From Cephalopachus bancanus (taxonomy: Eukaryota; Chordata; Mammalia; Primates; Tarsiidae), in NCBI GenBank assembly GCA_027257055.1, contig JAPVLO010000233.1, forward strand, positions 1,860,001-1,924,000: a DNA stretch of 64,000 nt. Reading direction: 5' to 3'. Shown here piece after piece: positions 43,464-55,439 of this stretch. Numbering within the stretch: the first letter of the stretch is position 1; each line of letters begins with the position of its first letter. The notes below the pieces were generated by a model. That model worked only from the letters and a program-made list of their open reading frames with translations, ran no database searches and was not told the DNA's origin. Position numbers and translations under genes: made by a program.

Positions 43464-43730
43464 CTTTTCTTTTCTTTTCTTTTTTTTGAGTTGGAGTCTC
43501 AGTGTCGCCCAGACTGGAGTGCAGTGGCTGTTCCCGGCCACCGCAGCCTCGACCTGCTGGGCTCTGGCGATCCTTCTGCCTCAGTCTTCCAAGTAGCTGG
43601 AACTACAGGCACATGTTACCATGCCCAGCTAATTTTTTTGGTTTATTGTAGAGATGAGGTCTCACCTGCCCAGGCGGGTCTCGAACCTGCGGGCTCAGGC
43701 AATCCACTCACCTCAGCCTCCCAAAAGCAC
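43464..43730 (-). mobile_element. Alu, minus strand, head truncated, first half of a composite
   Basis: (tttct)n tail then reverse young-type Alu. It stops at cctcccaaaagcac, missing the last 30 or so bases (the Alu 5' head), and runs directly into another Alu T-tail. Confidence 0.85.
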
Positions 43731-44114
43731 TTTTTTTTTTGAGTTGGAGTCTCACTCTGTCACCAGGCTGGAGTGCAGTGGCACACTTGATCTGCTGGGC
43801 TCAGGTGATCCTTTCACCTCAGCCTGAAACCAGGATACCATCCAGTTCTACAAAAATGGGCAGAATATTTGCACAGACTAGGCTTTTGGAACTCAGAGAT
43901 AGCCAAGACCTGTTTCCTGTCTCCAAGGACCTCAAAGTCAGGTAGCTGGAACTAGAGGCACACGCCACCAAGCCGGACTAATTTTTTTATTTATTGTAGA
44001 GATGAGGTCTCACCAAGTTGCCAGGCCTGGTCTCGAACCCGTAGGCTCAGGCAATCCTCTCACCTCAGCCTCCCAAAGTGCTGGGATTATAGGCATGGGT
44101 CACTGTGCCTGGCC
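43731..44114 (-). mobile_element. Alu, minus strand, carrying a 113-bp foreign segment, second half of a composite
   Basis: T-run, reverse right arm with a small deletion, then at 'cacctcagcct' it is replaced by the 113-bp segment (43828-43940), after which the Alu resumes at gtagctggaac and runs to gtgcctggcc. tagaatttt flanks the whole composite (43455-43463 and 44116-44124). Confidence 0.85.
43828..43940 (+). repeat. 113-bp segment, copy inside an Alu
   Basis: Interrupts the Alu right arm; about 88% identical to 43180-43292, same length, same orientation, 648 bp apart. Confidence 0.85.
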
Positions 44115-44974
44115 TTAGAATTTTTAATGGGGTTAGATGCAGTTGAAATGTCATTTGAGAAGTTACAGGGTAAAGATTTTTAAATTTTTCTGTATATTAT
44201 GATGTTTTGATATCTTAAAAAAAAAACTTTCCAACTGGGGAGAGATGATTTTTTGTGGATCTAACCAACGCTTAAAGACAAAGGACTCAGTCCGAAGGCT
44301 CCGTCAGATAGACAAATTATCCAGCACGGAGTCAGAGCTCCTCCATCTGTCCCATGCACTCCTGAAATCATGTTCCTCTGCTTCATCATCCTAGGACCAG
44401 GTGCAAGGCTACTAGAGACTCCATCTTTATGCACCAGTGTTCGCTGGAATCAAGCTAGCCAGTCCAAAACCATTCACCCTGCCCTGCCTTGTCTTTCCCG
44501 AGAAACCCCGATAAAAGTTGTGGCCTAAGCCTTCCTCTTGCTTCTGTCTTCTGCCTGTCAACCACCCTGTTGTCTTTCCCAGGTGGTCCAACATGGTGTG
44601 CATGCCTCCTATCTCCAGGACTTGTGAGTATAATCAACTTTATTTTGTCTCCTCTGGTGGCTACACCTGACACGAGAGAATACGTCTCACAGGAGAATAC
44701 AAAACAGAGGGATGGTTCTTTGTCATGGCAGCTACAATAAGATTCCTGCTTTGGACGGAGGTTGCACCAGGAGCCCTCTGAAAGCCCTTCCAACTCTGAA
44801 AATTTATTCCCCCAAAATGGCAGACTGGGGAAGCCAAGGGTCGGACCCAGGGAACCCCATGATACCCTCGAAATCATCGCTGCTCCTGGAAGAAGCAGAG
44901 GACCAAACTGGTGCTGAGATTCCACATCTTTCAAGCATCCCAGTGACACACATCACCAATCACAGCAACAACAA

Positions 44975-45160
44975 TGATGATGGCTAACACTCAGTGAGGG
45001 TGTCTCTATGCCACACGCCGTTTGAAGTGCCTTCAGTGGATGGTCTCATTCAATCCTCCAAGTGACACACTGTTTGTATTCCCATTTTATGCAGAAGGAA
45101 GCAGAGGCACACAGAGCACCAGTAACTTGTGACGTGCCCAAAGTCAGGCAGATGGGGCAA
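44975..45160 (+). mobile_element. MIR relic
   Basis: 'gatggctaacactcagtgaggg', 'tctcattcaatcctccaag', 'tcccattttatgcagaaggaagcagaggcacagagag'-like and 'ttgtgacgtgcccaaagtc' match MIR in order. Confidence 0.72.
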
Positions 45161-45256
45161 GGAGAAAGAACTTTTCCTAAACCCCTTCCTAGCCAAGGCA
45201 GCTTTTCCGAGCTGGAAAAGATGGAAAGATTCTCTCTTCCCATCTGCCTGGTTTCT

Positions 45257-45645
45257 AGATCAGGGCTGGGAAAACTATCCCACTAGCCAAGTTCAGCCTA
45301 CTGCCTGGCTTTGCGTGACTATGATTGAGTTTGTTTTTTAAAAGTTTTATGGGGATTACATTGGTAGCCCACTTTGAATAGTATGTTTAAATAGTTGGAA
45401 AAAAAATTTTTTTAAAGAGGAATAATTTTGTGACATAGAAAAATTATATGAAGTAAGCTCACATTTCAATGTCCATTAATAAAGTTTTATTGAAACACAG
45501 CCACATCTGCTTGTTAATATGGCTGCTTCCATGTTTCAACACAGGGCTGAGTAGTTGCAACAGAGACTGTTCAGTCCTAAAAGCCTGAAATATTTACTGC
45601 CTGCCTCTTTCTGAAGAAAGTTTTCCAGTGCCTGCTCTAAAGTCC
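45257..45645 (-). mobile_element. hAT-Charlie relic (MER-type)
   Basis: 'gatcagggctgggaaaact' and 'aataaagttttattgaaacacagccac...atatggctgc...gagtagttgcaacagagac...aaatatttactgcctgcc' is a widespread mammalian hAT element. An AT-rich insertion or expansion lies near 45330-45470. Confidence 0.65.
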
Positions 45646-45699
45646 AGACCAGAGTGTAGGGTAAGTTGTTCTCTCTTCTCTAGGCAACACTTAGCACTG

Positions 45700-47070
45700 C
45701 CCCCCTATAGAACTTGAAGTAGTCTCCCCATTTAAGAGATTCCAGACCAAAAGGGAATAAAACACACCCCTAAACTCAGTCCACCAAGCCCTTGTCTAAA
45801 ATTTTAAAAAGTAACTTTACACGATGGCCATTTTTCTATTGTTTATACTCTTTGGCCTGTCGGCGGTGGCTCAGTTCGTGAATTCATTCACCTGGTCGTT
45901 TATTCATTCCACACACACTGATTGAGTCCCTGGCCCTGGTGCTTTCCTGGTGGGTGAGGGGTTGGGAAGTGGAGTGGACACGTACTCTCCACATAGTAAA
46001 CAGTCACCTCTGGTCTTAGACTCCAACTGTGGTCAGGCGCACACTTTGAACTTGGACCGACCTGAGCTAAGGTTCCAGCACTGCCGCTTCTGAGCACCTG
46101 CCACTAAACCACCAGACCCTGCAAAATGTGAGGATGCTCTTACTTCCTCCCATGACTACGAGGAGTAGTCAGCAAAAGAGTATGTGTGAAGGACTTTGCA
46201 AAGGCAGGACCAAGGACCAGCCTCAAATCGTTATGACATCACCAACCCCACGAAGAAGCCCAAACGCGTCCACCTAGGAATTGAACAAGCTGACACAGAT
46301 GTCAGGAAAAGCAACCCCTACTGTGTCCTCTTTTTAAAATTTTATTTAATATCAGGAAACACTATTTCTTACCCCCTTGGTATTTGCTGCAATCTCAAGA
46401 GCCAAGATTATTTGAGTCAGAAAAAAAAAATAAGAGAATGTTCCTCACACCAAGATCCTCTGGGATTTTGAAAAAATACTGGGCAAAAATAACAAGGATC
46501 TTGGCAATGCCTGGCTGACAGGGAAAGAGGGGCCCCTTGCATGAGGGGCGGGAGGGCGCTGAACGCCTGGCCTGCACGTCAGGTCTTTGGAATGCTGGGC
46601 CTAGCGCAATAATTCCTTTAGAAGAACAAAATCGAAGGGCACGGAATGTTCAGAAAGAAATGAAATGAAAACAAGAAAGCAAACCCCACACACACATTTT
46701 GTGTCTTTGTGAGGCTTCACAATCAAGGGCTTAGCAGAGAGCCAGAGTTAGGAAAGCTGAGCCGTCCTCCTTAATCCTATTTTGTCCTGTAAGTCACCAA
46801 AGCTGCAGAGCATGGGGCGGGGGGTGCTAAGTATTTCTCAACTTTGCAACTTAAGAAAAACTTGGACTGCTTTACCAGTAAGTAATTTGTGTTTGCAGAA
46901 AGTCAGCAAAAATGTATTGGATTTTTTAAAATTAATAGACAGACACCCTCCACCATACCCCTCACCCAGAGGTAAGCACTAAAGGCCCGCCAGCATGCAT
47001 GCCCCAAGCCTCGGTCTATCTGTGGAAAGCAGAGGGCACAGGGTGCCCTGTTTCACCAGGACAGCAGGAG
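45700..47070. other. Intergenic, no gene seen
   Basis: Unique sequence with an old-repeat scrap near 45.89-46.01 kb. Open frames are short and unrecognised. Confidence 0.5.
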
Positions 47071-47074
47071 TGGT

Positions 47075-47265
47075 GCTTAAGACCAGGGACTTGGGAGCTG
47101 CACTGCCTGGATTTGAATCCTGGAGCCTCCATTTGTTAGCTATGTGGCTTTAGGCAAGTGTTCCCTCTCTTTCTGCCTCAGTTTCCTTGTTTGTGAAATG
47201 GAGTTTATTATAGCACCCCTTCTCAGGGTTACGTGGGAGTTAAATGAATTGTTAGATGTAAAACA
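47075..47265 (-). mobile_element. MIR relic
   Basis: 'ctgcactgcctggatttgaatcctgg', 'ttagctatgtggctttaggcaag', 'ctgcctcagtttccttgtttgtgaaatgg' is MIR in reverse. Confidence 0.75.
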
Positions 47266-47284
47266 TTGAGAACCAAGACTGGCA

Positions 47285-47287
<3 letters not shown>

Positions 47288-47339
<52 letters not shown>

Positions 47340-47340
47340 G
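47288..47340. repeat. (CT)n microsatellite
   Basis: About 22 uninterrupted CT units, followed by a TA-rich tract to about 47460. Confidence 0.95.
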
Positions 47341-47479
47341 TCTCCCCCCATTTATATTTATCTCTATGTCTACCCTTCTATCTCTATTTCTATCTCTTCT
47401 CTTTATATATATATAAATATATGTATATGCATTGTATGTGTGTATTCATTTATGTATATGCATTTTTCTTAAATAGAAT

Positions 47480-48355
47480 TACATCAAACTATTTCTAGTA
47501 CTGTATCTGGAAGTCTTTCTTTTTATGGCTTAATTGTGATATATATGACCCCCTATTATCAATATTTTAGATTGTTTCCCATTTTACACTATTATTTAAA
47601 AAAAAACACTGCCATTTACATTTTTGCCCTTGGTTTTTTGGTGACTTGCCCAATTACTTGCTGAGAGTGCATCCTTAGAATGGGTCAGATGTCATGCTGT
47701 TTTCAAGGAATTTGCTACATAATGCCAAATTGCTCTCCCAAAGGTTGTACCACCTTAAATTTCCAACAGCATAACATGAAGGTACCCCCATTTCTCCAAA
47801 TCCTTGCCAACACACTCTATTTTACTTTTTCCCCATCAAGTTGGACCTTTTTTTTTTTTTTTGAGTTGGAGTCTCACTCTGTCGCCCAGGCTGGAGTGCA
47901 GTGGCACACTCACCGCCATGCCAGCATCGACCTGCTGGGCTCCGGCAATCCTTCTGCCTCAGCCTTCCAAGTAGCAGGAACTACAGACATGCACTACTAT
48001 GTCCAACTAATTTTTGATTAATTGTAGAGACAAGGTCTTGCCAAGTTGCCCGGGCTGATCTTAAACCTGCAGGCTCAGGCAATCCACTCGCCTCGGCCTC
48101 CCAGAGTGCTGGGATTATAGGCTGAGCCACTGAGCCCGGACAGGTTGGAGAATTTTATTGTTTTAATTTTTTTAATTCTGTTACCAAGAAGATTAAAAAT
48201 TTTGTTGATATTTGTTGGCTGTTTTTATTTTTTCTACTGTGAATTTGCTGTTTCTATCTGTTGTTAACACATGGAGTCATCTTTTCCTTATTGGTTTATA
48301 AGAACTCTTTATATATAAAGGTATTAACTTTTTATTTAGTGTAGCATTTGTCTTT
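47480..48355 (-). mobile_element. Antisense L1M fragment split by an Alu
   Basis: 'ttgctctcccaaaggttgtaccacc', 'atttccaacagcat', 'tctccaaatccttgccaacac' before the Alu and 'ttggtttataagaactctttatat' after it are the reverse of L1M ORF2. Confidence 0.7.
47850..48141 (-). mobile_element. Long-spacer lineage-specific Alu, minus strand, inside L1
   Basis: T-run then 'gttggagtctcactctgtcgcccaggctgg ... gctgagccactgagcccgg'; 'caagttgga' and 'caggttgga' flank it. Confidence 0.87.
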
Positions 48356-48411
48356 TTGTTAAATGCCAAAATATATCAGAGTAAATTTTTTACCACTCAG
48401 AACTTTTTCCT

Positions 48412-48460
48412 GTGTGTGTGTGTGTGTTGTGTGTGTGTGTGTGTGTGTGTGTATGTATAT
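48412..48460. repeat. (TG)n microsatellite
   Basis: Two TG runs separated by one interruption. Confidence 0.92.
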
Positions 48461-48469
48461 GTTTTAAGC

Positions 48470-50835
48470 ACTCAAACCTAGCAATAATTGCCATTATGAC
48501 TTTTGTCCTGGAAGCCCTTATAAAGTCCTTTTCCACTTCCCCCCTAATTATAACAATATTTAAATATTTTTTCTAATAATTTCATTTTTACACTTAAAAA
48601 TTGAATTTATTTCAAACTTACTTTGCAACTTAGATATAACGTGTGGTTTCTTTTCTAGACTCAGTGATTCTATATAAATTGACCAGCATCCAAGACTGTA
48701 ATGGATATAGTAAACAAAAAGAAGAAAAACTAATTAACTCTCCTCTGCTTGTAATATTGTGAATAAGTATGTTTTGAAAAGTATCAAGTGTTATAGCAAT
48801 GCACTCTATCATGAACAAATTCAACTTCAGGTGTGAAAGGAGTGAGTGCGGCACAGAAGTGTAAGTTTGAGAATTTCGCCCAAGACCTTGAGAAGTGAGA
48901 ATACTCACCTGATCTGAATGACTGATAAGCTCACCAAGGCTCCTAAATGAGTTCTAGGGAGGCACTGGGATTGTGTAGGATGCTGGACTGAGTACTTCAA
49001 TGACACTAAATTTTTAGAGTGTCATGGAATTGAATTATACTGTCAAAAACTCACATTTTAAAACTTAAAAACAGTAAGTGGTTAATTATCAGGTATTTCA
49101 GCTGCAAAATAATTGCATTCCCTAAATTGTTTTGATTCTCCATAAATGTCATGCCAAATTTGTTAGAATGATGCAAAACCACCACTTCTATCGCACGATA
49201 TTTGCAAACGTTGACCCTGTTGTTTTCTATAATCAGAATAGTGCAGATGTGAGATAGCTCAGAAATGGCAGGCCAGGCCACTCAACTCCATCCTAACGTG
49301 GGGGGTGGGCTCAGAGCCGCCTCCGCCCACCCTGGAACCTTGCCCCAGGATTTGGTGTGCTCTGTCACTTGGCCACCTGTGCCGGAGTGGCCAGAGGGGA
49401 CGCTGGCGAGCACTAACAGCCTCTTGCCATTCAGCTCCTTCCTTTGGTCCTGAACACACATAAATCGGGCCATTGACACCTGATGGGACTTGGCTTCAAA
49501 GATGAGGGAAACTACTCAGGTAGAAACAGCAGCAAGGTTATGAGTGGAGAGTTAAGACGCTGTGGTTAAAGTTTCAGAAGAATACCAAGAATCTGCTGAA
49601 TAATCTAGTCATTCATCTCTTTTATAGTTAGTTTGTTCAAGGTCCTAGAGGACATTATCAGAAACATGAGACATTTGGAACGGTATTCAAGGATGTGAAC
49701 TAAACCTTCCCTCCTTCCCTAGGATGAAAGCTGGCACATCTAGCAAAAAGAGGACACAGAAAAAGACACAAGAGGACAGTGGCCCACTCTCATTATGGAG
49801 CCATGATGAAATCTTGACTAAGAAATCTTGATTCTCTCAAATGCTCCCTTCATTTTTCTTTTTCTTTCTGTGCTATTGGATACTCTGAAGATATATCCTT
49901 TTTCTCTTAAAAAAGCAAGAAATAAGTGTGGCAACACTTTTTTTAATGAGTCCAAGTTTGGCTTGCTTATATAAAAAGTGCAAAATAATAGCTAACATTT
50001 CCTACATTCCTTGCCCTATTAAGATAAATATTATCAGCCTTCTAGGTGAGAAAAATAAGCCTCAGGGAGAGGAGAGTAAGCAACTTTGCCAAAATTTTCA
50101 AGGATAGGATTTGAACCCCGCCCCATCTCACTTCAAAGATTTTGCTCCATTCACTACTCAGGGCTGACTTACTGTCAACTTGGCCTCCAAAACACACCTA
50201 TCATGCATTTTCTTTCTCTCTGCTCTTTAAGAGAGCAGGAAAAGAGGAAATGGAATCTTGCTGAGTTTTTAACCTGAAACCATTTCCATCCATCGATTCC
50301 ATGAACTTAATTGTCTGAAGCGTCTGGTCTCTAAAGAGCTACATTTCTTGGTCATGTCTTCCTTCATTCCATCCCTAGGGAACTATAGTTCAGGCTAATC
50401 TCCTGACTACCTGGTTGGTTAGTGACTCATCCCCACAGGGTGATCGTCTTCCCACTTTCTTGTTACTCTGCAATCTGACAGAGTTTCAAATCGTCCTATG
50501 GCTTCACTCATAAAGTATGGGTTTTTGATCTGCTATAATGCATACTGAAATAGGAAAATTCAACTCTTAATGGTCCCCAAGAGATTTGAATGAGAAGACT
50601 TTCTAACATAACTGCCAGAGAAAGACTTGAACATTGAGAAGAATATAATACAATGGTTGTGAGGTATCCAAACAGCACTGAGCTTTAAACATAAAATAAT
50701 TGGCATGGCTTTATATCAGAGAAGTGCCCATTCTCAAGGCAAACAAGGCAGAAACTGTGGATATATGCAACAGAAAAGAGATTTTAAAACACAAGGATCC
50801 TCCTTAGTAAAGCATTGCAAAACTTTAAGTACTAT
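48470..50835. other. Intergenic, no gene seen
   Basis: A MIR copy lies at about 49985-50150 ('aataatagctaacattt ... ggatttgaacccc'). A GC-richer patch at 49260-49460 has open frames on both strands but no recognised family. Confidence 0.5.
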
Positions 50836-50841
50836 AATCTA

Positions 50842-51140
50842 GCCGGGTGCAGTGGCTCTTGCCTACAATTCCAGCACTTTGAGAGGCCGAGGCAAGAGAA
50901 TTGCCTGAGTCCAGGAGTTCAAGGTCAGCCTGGGCAACTTGGCAAGACCATGTCTCTACAATTTAAAAAAAATTAGCTGAGTGTGAGAGCATGCACCTGT
51001 AGCTCCAGTTACTTGGAAGGTTGAAGTAGAAGGATCACCTGAGCCCAGCAGGCTGAGGCTATGGTAGTCATAAACATGCCACTACACTCCAGCCTGGGTG
51101 ACAGAGTGAGACTCTGACTCAAAAAACAAACAAACAAACA
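50842..51140 (+). mobile_element. Alu, plus strand, with (CAAA)n tail
   Basis: Starts agccgggtgcagtggctcttgcc and ends gactctgactcaaaaaacaaacaaac. Intermediate type: 'caacttggcaagacc' and 'ttacttggaagg' of the local lineage, older by divergence. Confidence 0.87.
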
Positions 51141-51659
51141 AAAAAACAACCATAATCTCTTAACCATTTGAAAATTTTAAAATGGAATTTTAAAAATTAG
51201 AAAAGTAAATAATTTTCTTTTGCATAGAGGTACTGGCACAAAGAGGATTTAATTTGAACAATTAACCCCATACCTTGTACACAGCAAGTATTTGGTAAAT
51301 CTTAGTTGAAAAAAATGAATGAATAATTAAAATCAAACCCATTATTTTTTTCGCCATTCCAGCCTTTATTCTTTGATTTATTTATTCACTCAACAAACTG
51401 ATTATATCCAGTTGACAAATACCAGAAAAGATGCTGAGGATATAACTCTAAAATATGTACACATTTCCTGTCCTCATATAATTTTCCTCTTCTACATAGC
51501 CATCTATTTAACCTAGGGCAATGTCTTCATGGTACTTTTTTAAATATAAAATGAGAAGAATGCCAGTTTTTCTAAATATCTATGGAGATGCTGTGAAAAT
51601 GAAAATAATATGATTTGCAAACTGCGAAGCTGTCTACTAATATATCATCTATAAAGTAT

Positions 51660-52160
51660 ATCAGCCAGAATCCCGCTAACAGAAAGCTTCACTCAAAATG
51701 CTTTGAACAATTCAGGAAATTTGTTGACTCAAGTAACTGGAAATACCAGCAGTAATATTGGCTCCAGATAAAGCTTGATCCAATAGCTCAACAAAGTCAT
51801 CAAGAACCTGATTTTTTTTCTAGCTCTTCACTTTGCCCTTTTTGGGGTTAAATTATAAGGCTTACTCCCTTTAAGATCCTCTATGGCTTCCAGCTGCTCT
51901 CAGGGTTGCATACTTTCTCATTCTAGGCCAAAAGGGAAGCAAGAGCGCATCCTTGCCTCACTTGACAAGGAAAATCTGAAGGTTCTTCTGATTAGGCACC
52001 TTAGGGTACATGTTCCCTCTGCAACCAATGTCTGTGTGTGAAGAAATGGGAGGCACTGATTGGCTTAGCCTAGACCACATGACCCACTTTCATTGATAGG
52101 AATAAAATCAGTTTCCCTGGAGTCTTATGGAGCGCCCCCATTTGAAAATGATTAGTTGCT
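51660..52160. mobile_element. Interspersed repeat of uncertain class
   Basis: The order 'caggaaatttgttgactcaagtaactggaaa', 'gcttgatccaatagctcaa', 'cactgattggcttagcctagaccacatgaccc' resembles a common mammalian dispersed repeat whose family I cannot name with confidence. Confidence 0.4.
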
Positions 52161-53020
52161 GGAAAAGGAACAGGGTTGGGATAATGGGTGAGGACTATAG
52201 GATCAACAAACTAACTACCTGATTAGCTGTATCTGAAGCAAGAGCTAACCAATAATATGTTAGGGATAATATCCATTTTATGATCACAAGTAACTAAAAA
52301 AACTCAATATTTAGAAAAATAAGAGGTGTGAATAGAATTTCTGTGGTGTGTATGGAAGTTGTATACCCAAATAGGATTCAGAAAAGTAAGATCATTAACA
52401 AACTTATTGACACAATACACTTTTTACTCCAAATTATGGCCACATAGCTTAAGTAAACTTTTGACACTTATTAAAATGTTGCCTGCCTGATGATAGATGC
52501 TTTTGAGGATTAAAACATTTTTTTCCTGCTTGAATATCTTACTCAAATCACTAGTATGATGACTTCTCACTTCTCAAGAGGTAAAACGTCTTCCACCTCT
52601 GAATAAGTTATCTGGATAAGGTTGGGTCACCCATAGGCCAGCCTTATGCAGGGATGGACCCAAGAACATCTAAATCCTTAAAAGTTTTGAAGTAATATAA
52701 ATCACCACTGAGGTTATCTCAAAGTCCCCAAGAAAGACCTTACATTGAGGAACACATGACAAAACTCTATCAATCCTTTGAACCCAACAGCTCCCCACTA
52801 TATGAGATAAACAAGGTTCCTCATCTCTTGTGCCTCTGGCATCTAGGTCATATCCACAGCCAGGGAAGTTCCACATAAAGTAATTATAAAGCACCTCTTC
52901 CAAAGGTAGAACTCAACATCATTATGTTCACTACATGTTGAAATATTTACATTTATGGTTTGGGGACTCCCCTTATTAAGATATCAGAGAGCACTTGGGA
53001 AAGCTAACAGAATTGATAAA
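52160..53020. other. Intergenic AT-rich sequence, no gene seen
   Basis: One 77-codon minus-strand frame (52670-52903) of ordinary composition; nothing supports it as an exon. Confidence 0.45.
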
Positions 53021-53029
53021 TAGAGCCAT

Positions 53030-53485
53030 CAAGGGCATGATAATTTATTGAGCTCAGAGAATGTCAGTTCTGTTAAAAGAAAAACTTTTGAAAAAATACA
53101 TTTATGAGTTGACTTGAGCAAAGAACGATTCATGAATTGGGCAGCACTCAGATCCAGAAGAGGTTCACCAAGTTCCACTTAGCAGTACTAGCAGTAGCTT
53201 ATATAGGCTGAATGTGGAGGTAAAGTGCAGAATAACTTGATTGGTTACAGCTAGGCATTTGCCTTGCTTGGGCATGGTCTGGTTAGTTGACTGCTTGTGT
53301 TTGGTTGATGTTTCTTGGCTGTTTGTGATTGACTGAGATTGACTGTTGCAAAAACGACACTGGTAATTTAGGTTTCAGTTTGTTTATGTACTGAGTTATG
53401 TGGCGGCCTATTATGTAGGAATTCAAAGTACCAGGAGAGCCTCAGATCAATGACCTCCTGCTTATCTAACAGCTCTCTGCAAATG
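53030..53485 (-). mobile_element. ERV solo LTR, minus strand
   Basis: On the minus strand: CCAAT (gattggttac on plus, near 53240), TATA box cctatataagct near 53195-53206, then 'gcccaattcatgaatcgttctttgctcaagtcaactcataaat' with a poly(A)-like signal near 53100-53106. No viral gene attached. Class (ERV1 or ERVL) not settled. Confidence 0.55.
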
Positions 53486-54454
53486 AACTCCCAGACTAAA
53501 AATGGAAATTTCAAGGAAGAAAGGCAAGCTTGTGTGTTTTGGCTACCATTTTGGAAGAGAAAGTCTTCAAATAAAATCTTAAAAGTTCAGGTTGTAAAAG
53601 AGGTAAAGTGAAAAGCTTTGGTTGAAGCAGAAGGAAAGACCCCAGAAGTCTGTTCCTCTTATCCCTCACAATGGCCTGTGAGGAGTTGCAAGGAATACCC
53701 AAGAACAAAACAGAATATATATATTCCTGATAATTTTTCTTTTTTCTGGACTTCTAGAAATTACTATATAATTTCTAGAATATTATATATATTAATGAAA
53801 TGAATCTACACCTATAGACATTGGAATAAAATGTCAGAATACCAAGGATAAAGAAAATCTCCTAGAATTTTTGAGAGAGAGAGAAAGCAGGTCACCCACT
53901 ACAGAATGTGAATCAGTCTGACATCACATTTCAGCAGCACCTGGTGCGAGAAGACAGAATAGTCACTTTCTGAAACACTGAGGAAAAATGACTGTCCTAG
54001 AATTCTCTACCCAATCAAATTGTCATTCAAACGTGAGGGCAAAAATTAAGATCTTTTTAGACATATAAGAGTTGATCAAGTGTCTCACCTATCACCTCTT
54101 CTAAAATAATTTCTAGAAGTCCAGCAAAAAGAAAAATTATCAGGAGGATCAGGCAGCAAAAAACAATGACCAGCAAAGAAACTAGCAACATTTGTACTTG
54201 GGCCTAATCAGTATTGAGATGACTAAGAGAGGGAGCTGGACACCTCCTCCTTCATCCTCCCTGGGCCTCTAAGAAGGGATCCTTCATGGGTCCTCACTCA
54301 CTGCAGAGGTGAGGAGGGACAAGGGCTTCTTTTCTAGAGGGAATTGGCCTCAGTGTAGCAGACTCAGGGTGTTCTCCTTGGAGAGGACTTCAGTGCCACC
54401 CTCTCTCGTCAGAGCTCCTCATTTCCCTAGGAAGTTCTCTCGCTCTTGCTCTCT

Positions 54455-55430
54455 CTCAAGTTTTTAATAATTATGGTAAAATATACATAAAATTTACCAT
54501 TTTAAGTGTACAGTTCAGTGGCATTAGGTACAGTCACACTGTGTGTAATGATCATCACCACCCATCTTCAGACTCTTTCATCTTTCCAACCTCTCATTAA
54601 ATAATAATTCCTTTCCCCTTTTCTCCCAGCCCTTGACCACTACCATTCTACTATCTGTCTCTATGAATTTGACTACTCTATGTATTAGGTTTTATAAGAG
54701 TAGCTATTCCACCACATATAAGTGGAATCATCCAATAGTTGTCCCTTTGGGTCTGGCTTTTTTCATTTAGCATAATGTCTTCAAGGTTCATTCATGTTGT
54801 AGCATGTGTCAGGATGCCCTTCTTTTTTAAGTCTGAATAGTATTCCATCGTAGGTACACACCACATTTTGTTTGCCCATTCATCTGCCGATGGATATGTG
54901 GGTTGTTTCTACCTTTCGACTGTTGTGAGTGATACTGCTATGAATGTGGTTGTACAAATATTTGCTTGAGTCTCTGCTTTCAATTCTTTTGTGTATATAC
55001 CCAGAAATGAAATTGCTGGATTGTGTTGTAATATTATGTGTAATTTTTTGGAGAACCACCATATAGCTTTCCACAGCAGCAGAACCATATTTATATTTCT
55101 ATCAGCAATGAATGAGGCTTCCACTTTCTCCACATTTACTTATTTTCTGCTAGCATTTTTTGTTATCACCACCCTTGTGAGTGTGCAGTGGTATCTCATT
55201 ATGGTTTTGATTTGAATTTCCTTAATGATTAGTGATGCTGAATATCTTTTCAGGTGCTTATTTGGATACATATCTTCTTTGGAGAAATGCCTATTCAAGT
55301 CCTTCGCCCATTTTTTATTTGGGTTGGTCTTTTTGTTGTTGAGTTATAGGAGTTCTTTATATAGTCTGGATATGAATCCCTGATCAGATATATGACTTGC
55401 AAATATTTTCTTTGCTTCTCCATGATTGCA
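54455..55430 (-). mobile_element. Antisense L1M 3' half-kilobase plus ORF2 relic
   Basis: 'taaaatttaccattttaagtgtacagttcagtgg', 'aatagtattccatcgtagg', 'gatactgctatgaatgtgg', 'ttgtgtatatacccagaaatg', 'tcctgatcagatatatgacttgcaaatatttt' in this order are the reverse of an old L1 end. No intact frame. Confidence 0.8.
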
Positions 55431-55439
55431 TCTTCTCTG

